Origin: Pseudomonadota bacterium
GTDB taxonomy: Bacteria > Pseudomonadota > Alphaproteobacteria > Acetobacterales > Acetobacteraceae
Direction of reading: 5' to 3'
Assembly: GCA_021841985.1 (NCBI GenBank)
Contig: JAKCCP010000409.1
Coordinates: 1 to 10,983 of the forward strand
Length of the DNA: 10,983 nucleotides
Each line of letters starts with the position of its first letter. Position 1 is the stretch's first letter. The position numbers and the translations under genes are program-made. Below, piece by piece: positions 5,727-10,983 of this stretch. The notes beneath the pieces are model-generated. The model ran no database searches. It was not told the DNA's origin and saw only the letters and a list, made by a program, of their open reading frames with translations.

Positions 5727-7217
5727 ATGACCGCTCCCACCGCGCCCGCGCAAACCGCCGCCGTGCCGCCGCCAGCCGCGCCGGCGGTGCCGGCGCCGCC
5801 CGGCCTCGCCGCGGCACCACCGCCGCCCGCCTCGACCAGCGAGCGGAGCAAGGCGATTCACGAACAATTGCAGCGCGCCGAACAGGCGATGATCGGCAAG
5901 CGCCTCGGCGAGGCCGCCGGCATCTGCCAGGACGTGCTCGAAGCGGTCCCCGACCATCCCCCGGCGCTCGCCTTGCTCGGCGCCATTCTCGGCCATCGTG
6001 GCGATCTCGCGCGGGCGACCTCGCTGATCGAGCGGGCGCTCGCCAAGCAGCCGAGCGTCGCCGCCTGGCACAGCAATCTCTCCGGCCTCTATCGCCTGCT
6101 CTATCGTTTCGACGACGCCGTCACCGCCGCCCGCGAAGCGGTGCGCCTGCAACCCGCCATCCCGCGCTTTCAGGTCAATCTCGGCAAGGCGCTGATGGAT
6201 CGCGGCGAGCGCGAAGCCGCGGTCGATGCCTTTCTCGCCGCGCTCGCCAAGGAGCCGACCCATCCCGAGGCGCATCTCGCCATCGGCCAGATCCTGCTCG
6301 CGCGCGGCGAGATGAAGCCGGGCTGGCTGGAATATGAATGGCGCAACCAGCTCGACCAGGCCCGCGGCATGCTGCCGAAAATGGCGGCGCCGGCCTGGAA
6401 CGGCATGCGCCTGCCGCAAGACCGCATCCTCCTGGTCGGCGATCAGGGCTATGGCGATACGCTGCAATTCTGCCGCTATGTCCCCGAGGTCGCGTCCCGC
6501 TGCCGGGAGGTGGTGGTCGGGTGCAGCCCCGATATCGCGCCGCTGCTGCGTTCGGTGCGGGGCGTCGCCGCCTGCCATACGCGCTGGGACCAGATCCCGC
6601 CGCACAAGGTTTTTTGCCTGATGTCGAGCCTGCCCGGGCTGTTCGCAACCGACCTTCCGACGATCCCGGCGCCGATCCCCTATTTCAGCGTCGATCCCGC
6701 CCTCATCCGCGCCTGGCAGACACGCTTCGAGCGCGATCTGCCGCGCGGGGTCTTGCGCGTCGGCGTCGCCTGGGCCGGGCGCGCGACGCACCCCAATGAC
6801 CGCCGCCGCTCGATGCGGCTCGCCGATCTCGCCCCGCTGGGCAAGACGGCCGGCGTCGCCTTCGTCTCGTTGCAGCAGAAATTCCCGCCGCGCGACCGCG
6901 CCACCCCGAACGTCCTGCCGGGCCTGCTCGATGTCTCCGAGGCGCTGACCGATTTTGCCGAAACCGCCGCCGCCATCGTCAATCTCGATCTGGTGGTGTG
7001 CGTCGATACCTCGGTCGGCCATCTCGCCGGCGCGCTCGGCAAGCCGGCCTGGCTGATGCTGGCGACCCCGTCCGACTGGCGCTGGCTGCTCGATCGCGGC
7101 GACACCCCGTGGTATCCCTCGCTCCGGCTCTTTCGCCAAAGCCGGGCCGGGGATTGGAGCGAGGTGACGGCGGCGATCGCGGCCGCGCTCGAGGCTCTGC
7201 CGCGGCGCGCGAAATAG
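5727..7217 (+). CDS. TPR-repeat protein with C-terminal GT9-like glycosyltransferase domain
   Basis: Predicted cytoplasmic 496-residue protein in three parts. Residues 3-37 are a low-complexity Pro/Ala linker. Residues about 43-195 hold four or so tetratricopeptide repeats (for example AAGICQDVLEAVPDHPPALA and AVTAAREAVRLQPAIPRF). Residues about 233-490 resemble the heptosyltransferase-like GT9/GT-B fold: ILLVGDQGYGDTLQFCRY (234-251), VGVAWAGRATHPNDRRRS (345-362) and CVDTSVGHLAGALGKPAWLM (425-444), the last being the donor-binding-loop signature. Such fusions are common in alphaproteobacteria and are usually annotated as TPR or glycosyltransferase proteins; acceptor and sugar are unknown, and activity is not certain. 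A TTG at 5694 would add 11 residues, but ATG 5727 begins the Pro/Ala linker cleanly; neither has a clear ribosome site. It lies 69 bp after the DUF3859 gene and 72 bp before hemN. Confidence 0.87.
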   Translation: MTAPTAPAQTAAVPPPAAPAVPAPPGLAAAPPPPASTSERSKAIHEQLQRAEQAMIGKRLGEAAGICQDVLEAVPDHPPALALLGAILGHRGDLARATSLIERALAKQPSVAAWHSNLSGLYRLLYRFDDAVTAAREAVRLQPAIPRFQVNLGKALMDRGEREAAVDAFLAALAKEPTHPEAHLAIGQILLARGEMKPGWLEYEWRNQLDQARGMLPKMAAPAWNGMRLPQDRILLVGDQGYGDTLQFCRYVPEVASRCREVVVGCSPDIAPLLRSVRGVAACHTRWDQIPPHKVFCLMSSLPGLFATDLPTIPAPIPYFSVDPALIRAWQTRFERDLPRGVLRVGVAWAGRATHPNDRRRSMRLADLAPLGKTAGVAFVSLQQKFPPRDRATPNVLPGLLDVSEALTDFAETAAAIVNLDLVVCVDTSVGHLAGALGKPAWLMLATPSDWRWLLDRGDTPWYPSLRLFRQSRAGDWSEVTAAIAAALEALPRRAK

Positions 7218-7241
7218 GGCGAACCCGCCCCCCGCGCCGGC

Positions 7242-7255
7242 TTGATCTGCCTCAA
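7242..7255 (+). promoter_or_regulatory. FNR/FixK-type anaerobic box upstream of hemN
   Basis: TTGAT-CTGC-CTCAA matches the FNR/FixK/ANR consensus TTGAT-n4-ATCAA at nine of ten defined positions. Its centre (between 7248 and 7249) is exactly 41.5 bp before the A of the hemN start codon at 7290. Crp/FNR-family activation of oxygen-independent hemN genes under low oxygen is well established in alphaproteobacteria, which supports the site. A -10-like TAGGTT lies at 7277-7282. Confidence 0.78.
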
Positions 7256-7289
7256 GGCACGCCGGCCGAAAGACCCTAGGTTTCGCGGC

Positions 7290-8642
7290 ATGGACATCGA
7301 CGCCCTGATCGCCCGCCATGACCGGCGCGTGCCGCGCTATACCAGCTATCCCACCGCACCGCATTTTTCCGCGGCACTCGGCGCCGGAACCGCGGCGGCC
7401 TGGCTCGCGGCCCTTCCCGGGACGGCGTCGCTCTCGCTTTATCTCCACGTCCCGTTCTGCCGCACACTCTGCCGCTTTTGCGGCTGCCATACCAGCGCGG
7501 TGAACAGCGACGCGCCGCTGGTCACCTACGCGGCGGCGCTCCGGGCCGAGATCGCCCTGGTCGCGCAAGCGATCGGCAAGCGGCTCACGGTGCGCCAGAT
7601 CCATTGGGGCGGCGGCACGCCGAGCATCCTGCCGGCGGCGGAATTGCGCGCGATCACCGAGACCATCCAGCGCTGGTTCCATCTCGCCGCCGACGCCGAA
7701 ATCGCGATCGAGATCGACCCCCGCCGCCTGCCGCCGGACCGCCTCGCCGCCCTCCGCGAAATCGGGGTGACGCGGGCCAGCCTCGGGGTGCAGGATTTCG
7801 CGCCCGCGGTGCAGGAGACCATCGGGCGGCAGCAATCCTTCGCCGAAACCGCCGCCTGCGCCGACGCCTTGCGCGGCATCGGGGTCGGCTCGATCAATCT
7901 CGATCTGGTCTATGGCCTGCCCCATCAGACCGCCGACGGGCTCCAGGCGACGCTGCGCCAGGCGCTGACGATCGCGCCCGAGCGCATCGCGGTGTTCGGC
8001 TACGCCCATGTGCCGTGGATGCAGCGGCATCAGGCGCTGATCCCGGAGGCGTCGCTGCCGGATGCGCGGGCGCGGTTTCGGCTCCGCGAAATCGCCGAGA
8101 CCGAGATCGCCGCGGCCGGCTATCTCGCGATCGGCCTCGATCATTTCGCCAAACCCGGGGACGGGCTCGCCCGCGCCGCCGCCGATGGCCGGTTGCGCCG
8201 CAATTTCCAGGGCTATACCGATGATGACGCCGACGCCCTGATCGGCCTCGGCGCCTCGGCGATCAGCAGCCTGCCGCAGGGTTATGTGCAAAACGCGCCG
8301 CGTGTGCCGGCCTATCGCGAAGCGGTGGCGGCGGGGCGATTGGCGATCGCGCGCGGGGTGGCGCTCGACGCCGATGACCGCCTGCGCCGCGCCGCGATCG
8401 AGCAGGTGATGTGCGCGCTGCGGCTCGATCTCGGCGCCTTGCTCGCGGCGCATGGCGCGGCGGCGGATGCGCTCGACGACGCCCATCCGGCGCTCGCCGA
8501 ACTCGCCGCGATCGGCCTGATCGCCTGGGATGGCCGCACCCTCGCCGTGCCGGCGGCGGCGCGGCCGTTTCTCCGCGTCGTCGCCGCCGCGTTCGACCGC
8601 TATCTGGACCCCGCGCCCGCCCGCCACGCGCCGACGATCTGA
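7290..8642 (+). CDS. hemN: Oxygen-independent coproporphyrinogen III oxidase (radical SAM)
   Basis: Converts coproporphyrinogen III to protoporphyrinogen IX by oxidative decarboxylation of two propionate side chains without oxygen, in the cytoplasm, as a late step of haem (and, where present, bacteriochlorophyll) synthesis. At 450 residues it matches the usual HemN length (about 455). The N-terminus RHDRRVPRYTSYPTAPHF is diagnostic for true HemN rather than HemW. The [4Fe-4S] motif is CRTLCRFCGC, with Cys57, Cys61 and Cys64 as the radical SAM triad and Cys66 the extra HemN cysteine; GGGTPS is at 107-112. ATG 7290 is chosen over the TTG at 7242 because the TTG is the first half-site of the FNR-type box. 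No Shine-Dalgarno is evident before 7290. It stands alone between the TPR gene and a convergent SDR gene. Confidence 0.96.
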   Translation: MDIDALIARHDRRVPRYTSYPTAPHFSAALGAGTAAAWLAALPGTASLSLYLHVPFCRTLCRFCGCHTSAVNSDAPLVTYAAALRAEIALVAQAIGKRLTVRQIHWGGGTPSILPAAELRAITETIQRWFHLAADAEIAIEIDPRRLPPDRLAALREIGVTRASLGVQDFAPAVQETIGRQQSFAETAACADALRGIGVGSINLDLVYGLPHQTADGLQATLRQALTIAPERIAVFGYAHVPWMQRHQALIPEASLPDARARFRLREIAETEIAAAGYLAIGLDHFAKPGDGLARAAADGRLRRNFQGYTDDDADALIGLGASAISSLPQGYVQNAPRVPAYREAVAAGRLAIARGVALDADDRLRRAAIEQVMCALRLDLGALLAAHGAAADALDDAHPALAELAAIGLIAWDGRTLAVPAAARPFLRVVAAAFDRYLDPAPARHAPTI

Positions 8643-8673
8643 AGCGCCCTCCGGCGCTCGCCGCAGCGGCGCT
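8643..8673. other. Inverted repeats between convergent hemN and SDR genes
   Basis: AGCGCC (8643-8648) pairs with GGCGCT at 8653-8658 across a 4-base loop, and alternatively with a second GGCGCT at 8668-8673. This starts right after the hemN stop and reaches the stop of the opposing gene. It could end or stall transcription from either side, but there is no T-run on either strand, so a terminator is only a weak suggestion. Confidence 0.35.
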
Positions 8674-9466
8674 AAACGGCGTTCACCGTATGCCCGCCAT
8701 CGACGACGATCGTCGCCCCGGTCATGTGCGCGCCGGCCTCGGAGGCGAGGAGAAGCAACGGCCCGGCGAGGTCGCGCGGCGTCCCGAGCCGGCGCTGCGG
8801 GATGCGGCGGATCATCGCCTGGCCCGCTTCGGTCGCGAAAAATCCGGCATTCATCTCGGTCTCGATATAGCCCGGCGCGAGCGCGTTGACGCGGATGCGG
8901 TGGCGCGCGAGTTCGACCGCGAGGCTCTGGGTCAGATGCAGCAGCCCGGCCTTGGTCGCGGTATAGGAGGTGAGATGGGAGCCGACGCGGATCCCGAGGA
9001 TCGAGGAAATATTGATGATGCTCCCCGGCCGCCCGGCCGCGATCAGGTGCCGCGCCGCCTCACGCGCGACGAGAAACGCGCCGCGGAGATTGACCGCGAC
9101 CACCGCGTCCCAGTCCTCGGCGCTTTGCTCGACGGCGAGCTTGGTGGTCGCGATGCCGGCGTTGTTGACGATGATATCGGCGACCACCCCGCGCGAAGCG
9201 AGCCCGGCGAGGCAGGCGCCGATCGAGGCATCATCGGTGACGTCGAGCCGCGCCGCCTCGGCCCGTTCACCGAACGCGGCGGCGGCGGCGGCAAGGCGCC
9301 GCTCGCTGCGGGCGGCGAGAACGACATGGGCGCCGGCGCCGTGGAGCATGCGCGCGAAGGCGAGCCCGAGGCCGCCGGACGCGCCGGTGATCAGCGCCGT
9401 GCGCCCGGCGAGCGAGAACAGGTCGGCCGCACTCGGGAAGGCCGTTTCCGGCGTTTTATCAGGCAT
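8672..9466 (-). CDS. SDR-family oxidoreductase, FabG-like (3-oxoacyl-ACP reductase type)
   Basis: Classical short-chain dehydrogenase/reductase of 264 residues, cytoplasmic. Visible motifs are the nucleotide-binding TGASGGLG (27-34), NNAG (101-104), the active-site serine in NISSILG (Ser155), YTATK with Tyr168 and Lys172, and the C-terminal MTGATIVVDGG. AARSERR after the second strand favours NADP(H). It most resembles 3-oxoacyl-ACP reductases, but SDR substrate cannot be read from sequence. The ATG at 9466 is preceded by GAGGAAAAG and overlaps the end of the deacetylase gene by 8 bp, so the two are one transcriptional unit. An acyl carrier protein gene starts just beyond the deacetylase on the other strand, which makes reduction of a carrier-bound ketoacyl chain a reasonable but unproven role. 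The frame stays open upstream of 9466, but the extension is a shadow of the deacetylase gene. Confidence 0.92.
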   Translation of the reverse strand: MPDKTPETAFPSAADLFSLAGRTALITGASGGLGLAFARMLHGAGAHVVLAARSERRLAAAAAAFGERAEAARLDVTDDASIGACLAGLASRGVVADIIVNNAGIATTKLAVEQSAEDWDAVVAVNLRGAFLVAREAARHLIAAGRPGSIINISSILGIRVGSHLTSYTATKAGLLHLTQSLAVELARHRIRVNALAPGYIETEMNAGFFATEAGQAMIRRIPQRRLGTPRDLAGPLLLLASEAGAHMTGATIVVDGGHTVNAV

Positions 9467-10361
9467 GACGTGCTTTTCCTCGGCTTGAAAACGGCGCCGC
9501 GGCGAGGGTTTCGGCGCGAATCCCGAGCGGCGGCGCGGGAAAGGCGGCGAGCAGCCGCCAGCGGCGCAGCGTCGCCCCCCGGTTGAACCCGAGCACGAGG
9601 CTTGCCGCGCGGCCGAGGCCGCGAATCCGCCCCCTCGCCCCGGTTTCGATGTCATAGGGGTGGCAATAGGTCCACAGCGTCTGTCCGGCGAGGCGCCGCC
9701 AGAGGCGGCGGAGATCGCGGAGCGGCAAGGCGCGGAGATACATCCCCCCGAGCACCGGCAGCATCCGCCCGGCCAGCGGCGCGACCGGCACCGGCAATTC
9801 GAGCAGGCCGCCCGGCCAGCGAAACGCCTCGCGCGGCGCCCCCGGCCAGCCGCCGACCCAGGCCGGGCCGGGGATGACGCTGGAGGAATAGACGAAACCG
9901 GCCGCGAGCAACCCCTCCACCGCCCACGCCGTCTCCGGCACGAGGGAAAAAAACGGCGCCCGGAACCCGGATACCGCAACCCCGCAGATATCCTCGAGCC
10001 GCGCCTTCGCCATCGTCATGCCGGCCGTGAAACCGGCCGGATCGAGGCCCTGGAGGCGGACATGGCAATAGCCGTGCGAGGCGATCTCATGCCCGCGCGC
10101 GGCGATATCGCGCAAAAGCCGCGGCGCGTGCCGGGCGATCTCGTCGGTCACGAAAAAACTGGCGGTGATCCCGGCGGCGGCGAGAAAATCGAGCAGGGTC
10201 AGGGTCAGCGCCTCGACCCGCGCCGGGCCCGCGGCCAAGGGCGCATGATCCTCGAGATCGACGGTGAAGCTGACCGGGCCGAAAATGGGCGCGTTCCCCC
10301 GGCCAGCATCGGCATGGCTGGACAATCGGGCGGCGAGCTTCACATAAGAGGACGAGATCAT
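9459..10361 (-). CDS. NodB-type polysaccharide deacetylase (DUF3473-like C-terminus)
   Basis: Predicted carbohydrate esterase family 4 enzyme that removes N-acetyl groups from an envelope or exported sugar polymer; the substrate is unknown. In 300 residues it shows motif 1 SFTVDLEDH (31-39), motif 2 SHGYCH (95-100) and motif 3 GFRAPFF (132-138). Asp38, His96 and His100 are the expected metal ligands. The later stretches GLLELPV, LGGMYLRALPL and WTYCHPYDIE resemble the DUF3473 extension of deacetylases from exosortase/exopolysaccharide loci. There is no obvious signal peptide. The start at ATG 10361 lacks a Shine-Dalgarno; the alternative GTG at 10343 would shorten it by six residues. The stop overlaps the start of the downstream SDR gene by 8 bp. 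Its start codon shares two bases with the divergent carrier-protein start. Confidence 0.88.
   Translation of the reverse strand: MISSSYVKLAARLSSHADAGRGNAPIFGPVSFTVDLEDHAPLAAGPARVEALTLTLLDFLAAAGITASFFVTDEIARHAPRLLRDIAARGHEIASHGYCHVRLQGLDPAGFTAGMTMAKARLEDICGVAVSGFRAPFFSLVPETAWAVEGLLAAGFVYSSSVIPGPAWVGGWPGAPREAFRWPGGLLELPVPVAPLAGRMLPVLGGMYLRALPLRDLRRLWRRLAGQTLWTYCHPYDIETGARGRIRGLGRAASLVLGFNRGATLRRWRLLAAFPAPPLGIRAETLAAAPFSSRGKARHA
10346..10352 (+). promoter_or_regulatory. Ribosome binding site of the acyl carrier protein gene
   Basis: AAGAGGA followed by seven bases and the ATG at 10360. It decides in favour of 10360 over the internal ATG at 10405, and it lies inside the first codons of the divergent deacetylase gene as called. 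Confidence 0.6.
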
Positions 10362-10698
10362 GCCGAAACGCTATGAACCTTATCGCTCCAGACCGTGGGA
10401 ACCCATGAGCCAGCCTGACACCATCCCGTTCGCTGCCCCGCCGCTCGCCCTCGAGGCGGAGATCGCGCAGCTCATCGTGACGGTTCTCCACCTCGAGAAC
10501 AAGCCCGAAGAGATCGATCCCGCAGCGCCCCTGTTCGGCGAGGGCCTCGGCCTCGATTCGATCGACGCCCTCGAACTCGCGCTGGCGATCTCGCGCGAAT
10601 ACGGCGTCGAGCTGAAATCCGACGACGAGCGCAACCGCCGGATCTTCGCCAGCTTGCGTGCCCTCGCCGCCCATATCGGCGCCGCCCGCGTCAGGTAA
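10360..10698 (+). CDS. Acyl carrier protein (phosphopantetheine-binding)
   Basis: Small cytoplasmic carrier that holds a growing or activated acyl chain on a 4'-phosphopantetheine arm. The attachment motif is GLGLDSIDALELALAI, with Ser67 as the modified residue (numbered from ATG 10360). The second half, REYGVELKSDDERNRRIFAS, is closer to the stand-alone carriers of aryl-polyene-like and other secondary lipid clusters than to the housekeeping AcpP. This is my recollection of family style, not a search. The start at 10360 has a strong ribosome site. ATG 10405 would give a 97-residue protein beginning MSQPDTIPF, nearer the usual carrier length, so the first 15 residues are doubtful. The gene is 18 bp upstream of an AMP-forming ligase gene, the natural partner for loading it. 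Confidence 0.9.
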   Translation: MPKRYEPYRSRPWEPMSQPDTIPFAAPPLALEAEIAQLIVTVLHLENKPEEIDPAAPLFGEGLGLDSIDALELALAISREYGVELKSDDERNRRIFASLRALAAHIGAARVR

Positions 10699-10716
10699 AG
10701 GGCGGAACGCGCCGCG

Positions 10717-10983
10717 ATGCCGCCCCCCCCTGAGCGCTTCCCGCTCTTGCAACGTGCAGAGACCGCGGCACTGTTTCAAACCGCGCGCGGCGTGATCCGG
10801 AGGGGGGAGTTCCTGGCCGCTTCATGGCGGCTCGCGGCGGCGCTAACGGCGGAAGCGCCAGCGGGATCACCAGCGGGATCAGTGGTGCTCAATCTCTGCG
10901 AGGATCGGCTTTCCTTCGCGCTCGGCTTCGCCGCCGCGATGATCGCCGGCTGCCGGAGCGCCTTGTCGAGCGACCGTTCGCCG
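10717..10983 (+). CDS. AMP-binding acyl ligase, N-terminal part (cut by window end)
   Basis: The frame opens at ATG 10717 and runs to the window edge without a stop, giving 89 residues. The readable signature is SVVLNLCEDRLSFALGFAAA followed by MIAGCRSALSSDRSP. This resembles the N-terminal stretch (NLCEDRY..F..GF.AALL.GQ..LLPP.RAP) of AMP-dependent ligases/acyl-CoA synthetases found next to carrier proteins in aryl-polyene-type and related lipid clusters. The catalytic P-loop and adenylate motifs lie beyond the window, so the call rests on the N-terminus and on position 18 bp after the carrier gene. Such an enzyme would activate an acid as the adenylate and pass it to the carrier or to CoA. 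The start could be different because no clear Shine-Dalgarno is seen. Confidence 0.65.
   Translation, partial: MPPPPERFPLLQRAETAALFQTARGVIRRGEFLAASWRLAAALTAEAPAGSPAGSVVLNLCEDRLSFALGFAAAMIAGCRSALSSDRSP

Noticed and set aside
7242..7289. TTG at 7242 as the hemN start.
   Set aside because: It is the first half-site of the FNR-type box, and the extension is not part of HemN proteins, which begin near the RYTSYP motif.
4902..8627. A 1241-codon open frame on the minus strand.
   Set aside because: It runs antisense to the DUF3859, TPR-GT and hemN genes, is an Arg/Gly/Ala-rich low-complexity translation with no motif, and results from rare stop codons in GC-rich DNA.
9467..9979. N-terminal extension of the SDR protein to 435 residues.
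   Set aside because: The extra part is an out-of-frame shadow of the deacetylase gene; the SDR fold begins just after ATG 9466, which has a ribosome site.
10087..10779. A 230-codon minus-strand frame across the carrier gene.
   Set aside because: It covers the acyl carrier protein in antisense and shows no family motif.

Overview
The window is very GC-rich, with G/C-ending codons throughout, densely packed genes and short intergenic gaps. Together with the protein types present (alphaproteobacterial-style HemN with an FNR/FixK-type box, a TPR-GT9-like fusion, a DUF3859 secreted protein, an HRG-type protein-kinase homologue) this points to an alphaproteobacterium, probably of the Rhodospirillales/Acetobacteraceae group. 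That placement is inference from style and family, not from a marker gene. No rRNA, tRNA, CRISPR, insertion sequence or phage gene was seen.

Layout. (1) 1-1130, plus strand: a class III (CaiB/BaiF) CoA-transferase, 5'-truncated by the window edge. (2) 1138-3674, minus strand: two translationally coupled genes (ATGA overlap). The first encodes a protein-kinase homologue lacking the catalytic lysine and both catalytic aspartates, with a C-terminal membrane anchor. The second encodes a small membrane protein of unknown function. A TTACC/GGTAA half-site cluster sits just upstream. (3) 3728-4981, minus strand: an iron-uptake pair, a periplasmic EfeO-like cupredoxin followed by an FTR1/EfeU permease, behind a Fur-box-like 17-bp dyad. 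(4) 5010-5657, plus strand: a divergent secreted DUF3859 protein. (5) 5727-7217, plus strand: a TPR protein fused to a GT9-like glycosyltransferase domain. (6) 7290-8642, plus strand: hemN, oxygen-independent coproporphyrinogen III oxidase, with an FNR/FixK-type site centred 41.5 bp before its start codon. (7) 8672-10361, minus strand: a NodB-type polysaccharide deacetylase followed by an overlapping SDR/FabG-like reductase. (8) 10360-10983, plus strand, divergent from (7): an acyl carrier protein and the beginning of an AMP-forming acyl ligase cut by the window end.

How the parts fit. The cupredoxin would present iron to the FTR1 permease under iron-dependent control. HemN is an iron-sulfur enzyme of haem synthesis expected to be switched on when oxygen is low. 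The rightmost four genes look like one edge of an acyl-chain or polyketide-like lipid/envelope cluster: a carrier protein with its loading ligase, plus a ketoreductase and a carbohydrate deacetylase on the opposite strand. The two operons have start codons that meet in a single CATG. The least explained unit is the membrane-anchored pseudokinase and its coupled membrane partner.
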